A DNA stretch of 53,068 nt from Elusimicrobiota bacterium (lineage in GTDB: Bacteria > Elusimicrobiota > Elusimicrobia > FEN-1173): positions 1 through 53,068 of the forward strand of contig JAEURZ010000020.1 of assembly GCA_016788905.1 (NCBI GenBank). The letters are read 5' to 3'. A program made the translations under genes and the position numbers. Below the pieces are notes generated by a model. That model did no database searches, was not told the DNA's origin, and saw only the letters and a list, made by a program, of their open reading frames with translations. Below are positions 37,401 through 43,147 of the stretch, one piece after another (position 1 is the stretch's first letter; each line of letters starts with the position of its first letter).

Positions 37401-40299
37401 AATCAATTTGACACTCAGAAATAATCGTATTTAAACTCACCACATGATCAGGCACTTTGGGAACCGGAACAGTGTCCGTTGCTTGTTGGGAGGATGCCAC
37501 AGGCTGGGTTTTCGTATTATCTTCAGTAAAATCACCCTTCGCAATGGGAGCGGCAGGAGATTTATTCTGTGACCACAAGAGAAATGGATCTTTCACATTT
37601 AGCCGAAGAAGATTTACAAAAACCCTGTATTCGCCATTTGCTTTGTTTGCCAAGGTGCGAATAGAACCACTAATTTCTTCAGCTGGGACTCCTCTTTCAA
37701 ATCCCGATTGTATAAGTCGGTTCGTTGTATCCCACATCACATCGTAATCACATTGAGAGTCGTTCTCGAAATAATCGAATACGTCATTTAAACTTGAGAT
37801 GATTTCTTTTTGAGTGGCCATAGCCGGAACAGGGAACATCAAGTTTCCACCCCGATGGGTATTGTAGGCGAGACCCAATGAACCCAACAGAGAAACAATG
37901 ATCATGAGAACGGTATTCCACATTGGACTGTTTGATATGAATCCAAGCGCAAACGAAAACATTGCCGTTGATGCGAACCCGAACAACACAAACCCAATCG
38001 CTACATAAAAGAAATACACCGCCGCGACCCGCCATTTGGATTGTTCCTTTGGGGTCTCCTTCAGCAAATTGATAAACAGATTCCCATGGTAAAGCAGAAA
38101 AACAGGAAGGGTTATTGCCAAAGGAGTGAGGGACGATAGGAAAAGAGACAGGGGCCCCATCGTAGGATCGTTTATCCACCCCAGCAGAATTTGTGTGAGG
38201 GCGGGCCCAAGAAAGAACAATTCCTTAAATATTTGGCGTGGATTGATTCGTTCGGCCCTTGTAAATTGACGTTCAAGGAAGCGGGTGATGGCTGACCAAC
38301 GACCGTATTCTATTCCTATCGATTCGGTAACGCTCTGAATGCCAGGACTTCCCTTTTTAACGGTAAACTCAAATACCATTCCCTTGAATTTTATTTTCGC
38401 TCGAATTGTATCTTGAACTACTTTCAAGACCGACAGGCTCCCAACACCGCCCAGTGTGGAGTAAATCGCATCGACATCGACCCTACCCATTTGTCCCAAG
38501 AGGAAAACCCCCATCAAGGCCACGAGCGCTGGGGCAAGAGTGCTGCGGAAATGTGTCGCAAAGGGAGAAGAAGCGAGAAAGAGTTTTTCCCCTTGGAACA
38601 GTTTATCCAGCGGGGTTTTCTCTTGGGTGAATACGCTTAGATACGCTGAGCCCTGGGCGGTGTCGACCTTATCGATTTTGGGAACGTAGGAAATAACGGT
38701 CGCGCCTCGATCTGTCAACTTTTTTCCAATGCCTTCGGCGTGGAATCCACCAGTGACCAAAAGCGCAACGGAATGTGAATCAAATTTAGATTGAAGATCC
38801 ATCCCCGCCAAAAGGTTTTTGGCCATGGCCGTGTCTCGCGCTTCGGCTTCATGGTAAAAGGCTTCAAAAGAGGCGAGCGAAGGATCTTTATTTGTTAAAA
38901 GGCTTTCATATTCTTTCCACTCCAGCGGTGTTAAACCGAAATCTACCAGCTTTGAGGTAAGCCAGTCTTGCCGGGATTGGGCGACCAGCGCTTTCTCTTT
39001 CAGGGTGTTGGCCAGGGCGTCATAAGCGGATTTTTCCAAAGCCGAGATTTCGTTTAGTAACTGTTCCGCGTCGATCCCGCCACAAAGCAAGACATACTGA
39101 ACGTATTCGTCCATGGCGGGGTAATCCGACAGGCGGATCTCTTTTTTTCGGCATGTTTCTTTTAAATGAGAGTAGAAGTCGCCATATCGGAGTTCCCCTG
39201 TTCGGTAGGCCAGGCTTTTGGCCATTAGTTCCTTGATTTCTTGGGTGTTCAGGGTTCGGGTTAGTTTTTCGATTAACATTGATCTTTCGGCTTCGACCTG
39301 TTTAAAGTCAAGCGTGCGTTCGGTTTTTAGGGCGTGGAGAAAGGTCTCGACAATTCCAACGTCTTTGGTTTTGAGTTTTGGCCTTCTCGGTGACATTGGG
39401 AGCGCGGGCGTCTCGCCCGCAGATGGCGGGCGAGACGCCCGCGCTCCAGAAACCAAAACCTCGACATAGTCGCCCAGGGAAACTTTGTCGTTTCGGTATC
39501 CATTCACTGTTTGATCGAGGGCCAACAGAGTGGGAGAGAACACGGCTTTCTTTTGTTCTTCTAGTTCCCCCCTCCGCTTATTTATCGCCAAACGAGTTTT
39601 TTTTAATTCCGGGGCGGAATCTTTGTAAGCTTGGACGTTCGCGGCGTAATGGACAGGGTCATCGATGCCCAGAATTCGGGGGAGTTTCCCCTGAGCCGTC
39701 ATGGCCGCGTGGATGGGGCCGGAAATCTTGTTTTCCCTCAACAAATAGTCCGCCGTCAATTCAACGGCTTTCCTGTTTGGGAAATCCACGAAGGGTTGGA
39801 GGGCGATGTCCTCGGTGGATCCCTCCAGGGCCACCATACCCACCTTTCCGGACTTCAATAAATCCGCCACAGTCTCCCGGATATTCTTCTGGGCTTCGTC
39901 GTTCATATGAACGTCTTGAATGTGGATCACCACCGGTCCCCAGGGACCGGCGTTCTTCCCGAGGGAAACCTTGCGCACGCTTCCGTGGGCGGAAGAGAGT
40001 GCGTCCAAAAGGTCAGCGTGACCCGTTAAAAACGTGTTGGGAACTGATCGAAAAACCGAGGGGGTGAGCGAAGACCGATGGATTTCAGGCGAGGGAAACT
40101 GGGCGGCCAAAGACGTCGGGCCCTGCACTGATTGAGGAAGGGAAGCCAGAAGTGTAGTCGACTCACGCTGGGTGACCCGCCGTCGTTCGGACCAAAAATT
40201 CTTTTCAGGCTGATAGGCAAACAGGCTCTGGGTGGCCAGCAGGGCTCCAGAAAGCACAAAACCCGTTATTTTCTTGACATTGAGCGCGGGAAGTTTCAC
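28462..40299 (-). CDS. Giant secreted/membrane multidomain protein (TIKI/ChaN-like, HTH repeats, SNF2 helicase, DUF488)
   Basis: A predicted 3,945-residue protein whose function I do not know. Residues 1-28 are a signal peptide (ending SLFA). About 89-544 is a TIKI/ChaN/EreA-superfamily-like domain: IQDVHMND at 127-134, ALEG at 157, RDTAMAKNLL at 488 and VTGGFHAEGI at 515. Several membrane helices lie at about 584-814. Three tandem HTH-like repeats and one further HTH fall in 1682-1982. An SNF2/SF2 helicase follows at about 2144-2614, with GDGTGLGKT at 2166-2174, VVDESQ at about 2268, SATAYG, NMKAGGVGLDLT and DRQLDGRMVRV. DUF488 is at about 3391-3524, ending in the CHR triad. More TM helices lie at 3591-3694 and a C-terminal domain to 3945. 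I chose GTG 40299 because a TATAAT box lies seven bases before it and the signal peptide begins there. Confidence 0.75.
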   Translation of the reverse strand: MKLPALNVKKITGFVLSGALLATQSLFAYQPEKNFWSERRRVTQRESTTLLASLPQSVQGPTSLAAQFPSPEIHRSSLTPSVFRSVPNTFLTGHADLLDALSSAHGSVRKVSLGKNAGPWGPVVIHIQDVHMNDEAQKNIRETVADLLKSGKVGMVALEGSTEDIALQPFVDFPNRKAVELTADYLLRENKISGPIHAAMTAQGKLPRILGIDDPVHYAANVQAYKDSAPELKKTRLAINKRRGELEEQKKAVFSPTLLALDQTVNGYRNDKVSLGDYVEVLVSGARASRPPSAGETPALPMSPRRPKLKTKDVGIVETFLHALKTERTLDFKQVEAERSMLIEKLTRTLNTQEIKELMAKSLAYRTGELRYGDFYSHLKETCRKKEIRLSDYPAMDEYVQYVLLCGGIDAEQLLNEISALEKSAYDALANTLKEKALVAQSRQDWLTSKLVDFGLTPLEWKEYESLLTNKDPSLASFEAFYHEAEARDTAMAKNLLAGMDLQSKFDSHSVALLVTGGFHAEGIGKKLTDRGATVISYVPKIDKVDTAQGSAYLSVFTQEKTPLDKLFQGEKLFLASSPFATHFRSTLAPALVALMGVFLLGQMGRVDVDAIYSTLGGVGSLSVLKVVQDTIRAKIKFKGMVFEFTVKKGSPGIQSVTESIGIEYGRWSAITRFLERQFTRAERINPRQIFKELFFLGPALTQILLGWINDPTMGPLSLFLSSLTPLAITLPVFLLYHGNLFINLLKETPKEQSKWRVAAVYFFYVAIGFVLFGFASTAMFSFALGFISNSPMWNTVLMIIVSLLGSLGLAYNTHRGGNLMFPVPAMATQKEIISSLNDVFDYFENDSQCDYDVMWDTTNRLIQSGFERGVPAEEISGSIRTLANKANGEYRVFVNLLRLNVKDPFLLWSQNKSPAAPIAKGDFTEDNTKTQPVASSQQATDTVPVPKVPDHVVSLNTIISECQIDSNKYVRSRDPRKMKVIEAIDGDKTRDVGHVRLESGQKIKLFRISSGGPTLDAWGMAPEDREPFKACFLLFPPPNSNESAFHHEDFERAYRDGFLIRGNHHITAKEAFFMIGLFLKKTKQEIKNSLTESGVLDRSHIISIGDFSLEVFPRVKWDYTIGQYHRVDSTLIGHILEEILVDIPSLSAEETDLNKGVSEDLLLQIPLAHRMPDMNSPRQITVGDEKLYLRLGAQGLVWAIKKKPIAERAEKVGGRETKKKTWKFHYSIATALEKMGILTDADLARQVLSDWKGLKSKLQRIGVWKTGVVKEWVEAYDYKHYWVKRGNGIRSIQIPDLPLSLPAKALLKGVFKTGDSTTLGDILHCGNLPQLLGLNQGKVFDSLNATKEIFGFLKHVREFEQNTYSSDPLFSEINDAIDLFLKTQANPNNYENLLISVRSLLSKESRAPKLAESYVNLFIKKEADFEDGETNDGEIKNLATPGNPLSKFVPMPITGLGKKVRTFDFASPVMTKLFLMNIHANSDLFDWSPRRDALKDALSRHPGVTEEMIQTVEDWFEKGGPDRVWVSPKHHLWDTPISELPLSKESLKVLFRVRGMTNASTLQDLKDLGSPLHGYLKGALNQEFVTVDVHTEIEEFYRVIFHLYGNLGIRQAVEGYIVGDQSVKDDDKLRKKVIEFVTNSRSNRRAEDGDDRWIRLFRREILEENARFNLSRQRDSYPNLVVREGILERLRESDWNIEKVADEFGITVSEFLESVKSNDPDPSVSDVIGFLKAHSGDVPGMVRLFFRANQEFDFFDVLKGLIINAPILRDCVVSRLKTSGTVAQAATDWGVEISWMRRLVEVVGVESFPAFADMQEYLAMHDGNVAEAQRFFFGGDNRAEAYFFRYIEKRDDFKIGLRDFVLNKLRTSGTKQRMATDWKVGTQWVRSMMALTGIEKFPTGEDYRRYLEANDWNLEACKKFHMPSESFKEFVDKLIADQGVPQFLNEKIRELSGASSSRNALAERLGIGVPSLSYLLSRLDLTELITNSVKKSPAQDLFEEFKDAVEVCGNDTQSLLDLLLVLNGEAIPLAQVKKYVRDFTELHLGDVARRGPGGLGNRDQRMLEFFFKKASLINKKSVEERGMLVSVFLKVLFIELSDEKKGSLLMAQLEEARSKGVFFEELYLAARDLTDRALQYRAPHLLTHLLPHQRVGAFFLSHHARAYLGDGTGLGKTIEALAAMDPQWKVFVAAPASLLDSWQKEIFKHFTREALKGIKIVVLSGDQAKRQRLIDSVRDEKGVIVIGSIQSLRGKTVEDLSGLSHGLDLFVVDESQMGANYRGEGDQRNAQQAEALQKIESSRKWYLSATAYGSNHQQLFAMLHALSRGTPEEDKYRDYNEFCRIHPRNDPLGYRLLRAAMRRVSLSREPDDVMRRFDPPAVHPLAEQGARLPHLREVPYTSMGGYFLNEEQIDLLLRLVKDFGRFAAWYNERVPEEQRLTEEQINPFTKLRFAFDLMINPRRVGGGSDSPMWAELDRVVKSYASSGKKGILFTLNKSVLEAALNRYGRYGVARIDGSITGYAHDQNGIVVKGYFDQSGELVVDALDPRARAVDAKTYQRHLFQTDPKVRIIVVNMKAGGVGLDLTAAEYAVQVQLPDTYTLDRQLDGRMVRVDLRRPHEAVDKIRMVARFPEGWAERYRGTEYEPLAAELSASGTPLEIQLERNEAGERVFRLVMTDLATPEEQDTLMGKSLMSFFPGFQQDKSMERYYSSLRSPAVRKTLELFLPLYERAQSQDQMGQVLELAELYFKTGQIKGLEDLLRTLGSTEESNVGFLSALQRIPNKFARARWMERITYFLGILYTVGKGESIATEMEDFSFLFEEAPYVVFPLYCVLGHANATTEREILASFLSGMDRDMEPKQKGLFYQSLCLWLLHVNGPDAQTTFFSLLRKYLNLFVGPGLDVPHRMDRFEKMLRLLDFPETKEVLLSEEVRADADSFDGGLVRATERAAQRIFNLSQSESVTLCRSFPAVLTALQMAKSLNGNPKYAKEALQLQEVLSQVAKGRFSQWRNRQEGERLNGGNVEFLKANEEFWEIFTKEERVSINGFEIGVAEHQAHLNKVVGQIQELMTQDDYAAIAETVGDWAPKEFLSLSTVDNPGKALSPGRAELAAVLGQVRLGRHLNAFDRSVLARAGVDSHGSSEELTDKIQERLRAYSSLEDWLFLSHWLSRLTASPPSPAQLRNLRLIVSKIIGRATTQGASKVAEHLELFLGTLNQLNERSRYERLSIEFTTNPALLLQRGMLQPRLVDCFNAYANPEQFSTLVDDLGSRNKILAIVRDQNGHILARSVVKVKRMEDGTPVLFPERPLYLGNHDFENEILEALRKSKAKPLAKFKTLLAKEASSLKGGQKIFDTGGYGEREYFEPLFGVRSRDKGAIYHFGETMPSDAVRVPFLGGIGYQGQSVELFLELLKEQGITLVIDVRENAYSQRPDFSSSLRERLGNAGIGYEHQKSLGAPKSIRQLHRHGENDEEFMRQYAGYLDAHRHVVDELVRRIEGQRVALLCYEQDPSQCHRTAIIAALRGRISTDEDIKDLRPPSSTQMDLFGNHHEGKAASTWGLKIAEWLGAKVGGAVGRERFGAAYRQFAAFIEWSVGAKVASWGLVGTLVFSGAPWGWVLAPVLGVIYGVLFFGSHFISKSMAPVTRVNVGVVEAMTMGLIYGVLIGVTPFLLGAVPLWGVPDFGVQAAGVLWGLAGGLHSIFDSEKPREAGERVAWTLVGRMSRVQGVFEVLMPGTEIDHTEQVVGKGSLSVDPMTEILSRLKTDTEFRAGFLGVVQSAVDQQKLSGTPLILLSSLAKAATGQPVNYVHVMGSSASVELNSIEMLLERSGVSEDAGVSVGLVVPAGQSREIQARLSVLAAKGVQLFPVNLSRSGWSADVLDTLDHDMSAWLSKTSATVATVGAGVSIHRRDIASLDENSKLRMALESAVTLGDVVQTFLHYLRVLASNA
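29728..30129 (-). other. DUF488 domain within the giant protein
   Basis: About 134 residues with the family's hallmark order: GGIGYQGQSVELFLELL, then VIDVRENAYSQRP, SLGAPKSIRQL and the C-terminal LLCYEQDPSQCHRTAI. DUF488 is usually a small stand-alone cytoplasmic protein of unknown role. Confidence 0.85.
32458..33870 (-). other. SNF2-type helicase domain within the giant protein
   Basis: A two-lobed SF2 ATPase of about 470 residues. Motif I is GDGTGLGKT, motif II is DESQ instead of the usual DEAH, motif III is SATAYG, motif V is NMKAGGVGLDLT and motif VI is QLDGRMVRV. It is preceded by the Q-motif-like LLPHQRVGAFF. The catalytic Lys, Asp, Glu and Arg positions look intact, so ATPase activity is plausible. 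Confidence 0.82.
39399..39447. repeat. Perfect palindromic element inserted in frame in the giant gene
   Basis: A 22-base arm (39399-39420) and its exact complement (39426-39447) flank the loop AGATG. Both arms are G/C-rich and centred on GGGCGTCTCGCCCGC. Read in the gene's frame the element encodes ARASRPPSAGETPAL, a peptide unlike its surroundings, in a loop of the TIKI/ChaN-like domain. It resembles the mobile palindromes that invade coding regions in other bacteria (RPE-like). Confidence 0.85.
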
Positions 40300-40305
40300 G
40301 GTCCG

Positions 40306-40311
40306 ATTATA
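40306..40311 (-). promoter_or_regulatory. Extended -10 promoter of the giant gene, giving a leaderless mRNA
   Basis: A perfect TATAAT on the minus strand, preceded by TGT (the TGn extended -10 signature) and with no recognisable -35. The usual start point, six to seven bases downstream, falls on or next to the GTG at 40299. No ribosome-binding site could fit, so the message would be leaderless. Confidence 0.6.
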
Positions 40312-40372
40312 ACACGCCCTCCCAGAAGATCGCCTTAAGATCATGTAACAATTTTGTAAACTTGGCGCCCCG

Positions 40373-40390
40373 CACAGCTGTCCGGGGAAA
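40373..40390 (+). repeat. Left terminal inverted repeat of the IS
   Basis: CACAGCTGTCCGGGGAAA. It matches the complement of the right end except at position 5 (G versus C). Confidence 0.88.
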
Positions 40391-40399
40391 GTTTGAAAA

Positions 40400-41572
40400 T
40401 TAGGTGGCGATAAACGAAAAATGAAGTTGGGGGTCAAGTTGCTTCAACCGCTTAAGCCTGGGCTCATTTAAATTAAGTAGATCCATCAGGGAGACCCGGT
40501 CCAATAGGGTCTCCTTAATCATCCGATGCAAATAGAACAGAGAACGGCCGTATTTGGTTTGGTATTTGATATACGCCAGCAGTAAGTAATAGATCATCGC
40601 CACCCATATTTGGCTTAGAACCGCGTTTTCCGTCGTGCCAAGGAACGACTTGATCTTTAGGTTCTGCTTGATCCACTTGAAAAACGCCTCGATCTGCCAC
40701 CGCGCCTTATAGATCGCAGCGATCGTCGTGGCCGCAAAGGTCGTGTTGTTGGTCAGAAACTCCAACACCCGATCGTTCTCCTGATCGTAATACCGGATCA
40801 GCCTTAACGGGCAATCCTTCCCCGCGAAATCCCCACTGGCTCGCTCAATCGTCGCGTCCATCAAAACACCGCGGTTTTTCAAGCATTCCTGCTGTCCGGT
40901 TACCCGGTAGGTCAGGTTCTTTTTCACCCGCGTCACGAACGTACATCCCATCTCATGTAACCGTCGAAAATATCCGAAGTCCACATAGGCTCGATCGAAA
41001 CAATAGATGCTGTCCGGTTTAATGGGAATATCTTTCTTCGCCACAGACACATCGTTCTCCCGCCCCTCCGTGATCACCATTAAGCTCGGGATATGCCCCG
41101 CGTAATCCAGCTGATAATGGAGTTTCAGGCCCCCCTTCCCCGTTCGATAACGAGCCCAGGGGAAAACGCTCAGGCACAGGCTGATCACCGTCGAGTCAAG
41201 GCTATACAGCGGATTTTTAAACCGGAACTTGTGCTTCGGCGTCACTGACCGGCACCGCATCAACAGTTCCCCAAACACTCCCCGAAAAATCTCCCACTTT
41301 CGCCGCCCGTTCGCGTCCGCCAGCGTCGTCCGCCTCACAGGACCCGCCAATCCCACGTGATAGGTTTTACTCTCTTGGGTTTCAAGTCCCTGCTCGATGT
41401 CGCGCAGGCTGTCTTTCCCGCTCGCTTGGGCATACAGCATCACCGTCAGCTGGTTCCACGTGGTGAATGTTTTCGAATATCGGTCCGCTTGGTGGGCTTT
41501 GACCAGTCGGTCGAATTGATGTCGGGGAATATGAAGCAACAGCTGGTTTAAAATCGTGTTATAATGGGCCAA
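40400..41572 (-). CDS. IS4-family DDE transposase
   Basis: A 390-residue transposase with an N-terminal DUF4372-type domain (residues about 1-70) and a DDE catalytic core. The first Asp is in YSLDSTVISLCLS, the second in YCFDRAYVDFGYF. The Y-x2-R-x3-E-x6-K motif of the IS4 family is in YKARWQIEAFFKWIK. The start is TTG at 41572, with GGAGG six bases upstream. No frameshift or internal stop is present, so it may be active. The start region is paired in an inverted repeat with a sequence further upstream in the element, which would block translation of read-through transcripts. Confidence 0.93.
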   Translation of the reverse strand: MAHYNTILNQLLLHIPRHQFDRLVKAHQADRYSKTFTTWNQLTVMLYAQASGKDSLRDIEQGLETQESKTYHVGLAGPVRRTTLADANGRRKWEIFRGVFGELLMRCRSVTPKHKFRFKNPLYSLDSTVISLCLSVFPWARYRTGKGGLKLHYQLDYAGHIPSLMVITEGRENDVSVAKKDIPIKPDSIYCFDRAYVDFGYFRRLHEMGCTFVTRVKKNLTYRVTGQQECLKNRGVLMDATIERASGDFAGKDCPLRLIRYYDQENDRVLEFLTNNTTFAATTIAAIYKARWQIEAFFKWIKQNLKIKSFLGTTENAVLSQIWVAMIYYLLLAYIKYQTKYGRSLFYLHRMIKETLLDRVSLMDLLNLNEPRLKRLKQLDPQLHFSFIAT

Positions 41573-41638
41573 GGGAATCCTCCGTCGATAAAATGGATTG
41601 TTCGCACAATCATTTTACCACGAACGGGGGATTCCCTT
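41571..41638 (-). promoter_or_regulatory. RNA hairpin that can mask the transposase start
   Basis: AAGGGAATCC (41571-41580) and GGATTCCCTT (41629-41638) are perfect complements. Between them lies a second stem, TAAAATG-ATTGT/ACAAT-CATTTTA (41589-41617, loop TCGC). In RNA entering from outside the element the outer stem covers the first bases of the TTG start and the end of the GGAGG ribosome-binding site. Confidence 0.6.
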
Positions 41639-41641
41639 ATT

Positions 41642-41659
41642 TTTCCCCGGACAGGTGTG
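41642..41659 (-). repeat. Right terminal inverted repeat of the IS
   Basis: Reads CACACCTGTCCGGGGAAA on the minus strand. Confidence 0.88.
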
Positions 41660-41722
41660 AGTGCATGTGAAGTTACCGAACACGGCTTTTAGGGGGAAAA
41701 GTTTAGGCGAATAACCGGTTTT

Positions 41723-43144
41723 TTACAGTGACAAACTCGGCTTTCCTCTTTCATTCAATGCCTCATAAAACCTTTTTATCACAGGATCGCATCGAATGTC
41801 GGATTTATTCATTGGCTTTGCCAATGAAATTCCACTCATCGCCTTGCATCGGCTCAACGCCACATACACCTGCCCATAATCGAAGGCGCCCGATCCCAAG
41901 TCGATCCGGACCTTGTCGAGCGTCTTCCCCTGGCTTTTGTGAATCGTCACCGCCCACGCCAACATCAGGGGCAGTTGCGTGTACTTCCCCATGGAAACGG
42001 GCTTGATCGCCTCATCTTTGAGCTCGTATTTAAACGTTTCCCATTCCACCGGCCCCACTTCGTAAGCCCGGCCTGTTCCGTCCAAAATCTCAACGGTGGC
42101 CGATTCGTCTTTTAATTCGACCACTTTTCCCACCGTTCCATTCACCCAGCGTTTGGTTTCATCGTTTTTCGTAAACATCACCTGCGCGCCCACTTTCAGC
42201 GTCAAATTCATTGGGGAGGGGAGTTTCGTTTCTTCCACCGCAAATTTTCCCGTCACGCTGCCCATAAACGTTTTTTCTTCCGACTCAATCCCTTTCAATT
42301 CCTCGTCGTTAATGGCGTCCGCCACCCGGTTTGTCGCACACAGAGTAATCACGCCCTCCCGCGTTTCCCCGTTTTCACTCAAGCCATTGATTTGGTTCAA
42401 CGCCTCCTCGTCCACATCCCCTACCCGGACACGGTTAAGTATGCGGATAAACTCTTCCTCAGATTGCCGATAAAGTTTTGTCAATTCTTTCGTTACCATA
42501 GATCCACTCTTCAAAACCTTCGCGCTGAAAAAATACGGGCTCTGGTACGCCATTTGTGCCAAAACGTCCCTTTCAATGGACTGCACCACCGGCGGCAACT
42601 GAAACAGATCCCCAACCATCACCACCTGCACCCCGCCAAACGGCTCCTGCACTTCCCGATTCAATTTCAAAAATTGATCCATCGCGTCCACCACATCGGC
42701 CCGCACCATGGAGATCTCATCAATCACCAAAAGTTTAAGTTTTCGATACAGCCGCCGATCCCTCACCAAATGGATATCGTCATCCGTGGCAATCCGCGGC
42801 GGCAACCGAAAAAAGGAATGGATCGTCGCTCCCCCCACATTCAAGGCCGCCACTCCCGTTGGGGCCACCACCGCCATATTTGCGGGGAAGCAATCGCGTA
42901 GGTATTGGATAAATGTGGATTTGCCAGTCCCCGCCTTTCCCGTCACAAACACCAAGGGGGCTTTGGCGTCCAACCACCGCATAATTTCCGTGTATTCGGG
43001 GGTTACTTCAATGGAGGGGCTTCGCGGTTTCGTCGGTGCCTTCACCGGTCGGTTTTGTCGCCGAAGGGCCTTCTGTTCCAAATCCTTTACTTCCTGAGGC
43101 TCAACTCCGAGCGCCTTTTTAAACCCCTCCCAAATTCCGGCCAT
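41723..43144 (-). CDS. Pif1/RecD2-like SF1B DNA helicase
   Basis: A 473-residue 5'-to-3' type helicase. Walker A is GKAGTGKST at residues 69-77, motif II is DEIS at 142-145, motif III is GDLFQLPPV at 178-186, and the UvrD_C_2-like end carries TIHKSQGKTLDKV and YVALSRCK. A SH3-like insertion (about 330-395) precedes the last motifs, as in bacterial Pif1 proteins. The first 45 residues are a basic linker with no known domain. It starts three bases after the stop of the Type ISP gene, the last of four co-transcribed genes. In that setting it may process DNA ends made by the nucleases, but it could also be a passenger. Confidence 0.85.
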   Translation of the reverse strand: MAGIWEGFKKALGVEPQEVKDLEQKALRRQNRPVKAPTKPRSPSIEVTPEYTEIMRWLDAKAPLVFVTGKAGTGKSTFIQYLRDCFPANMAVVAPTGVAALNVGGATIHSFFRLPPRIATDDDIHLVRDRRLYRKLKLLVIDEISMVRADVVDAMDQFLKLNREVQEPFGGVQVVMVGDLFQLPPVVQSIERDVLAQMAYQSPYFFSAKVLKSGSMVTKELTKLYRQSEEEFIRILNRVRVGDVDEEALNQINGLSENGETREGVITLCATNRVADAINDEELKGIESEEKTFMGSVTGKFAVEETKLPSPMNLTLKVGAQVMFTKNDETKRWVNGTVGKVVELKDESATVEILDGTGRAYEVGPVEWETFKYELKDEAIKPVSMGKYTQLPLMLAWAVTIHKSQGKTLDKVRIDLGSGAFDYGQVYVALSRCKAMSGISLAKPMNKSDIRCDPVIKRFYEALNERGKPSLSL

Positions 43145-43147
43145 GGC

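Larger units (their letters stand above)
40373..41659 (-). mobile_element. IS4-family insertion sequence (complete, no target duplication)
   Basis: A 1,287-bp element bounded by inverted repeats 40373-40390 and 41642-41659 (17 of 18 identical). It contains one intact transposase gene. The flanks just outside (TTGGCGCCCCG on the left, AGTGCATGTG on the right) share no direct repeat of the length expected for this family. It lies between the giant gene's promoter and the defence operon. Confidence 0.9.

Noticed and set aside
28462-40437. Starting the giant gene at the first possible codon (40437)
   Set aside because: The extra 46 residues run through the promoter region and the IS end, have no ribosome-binding site and would bury the signal peptide.
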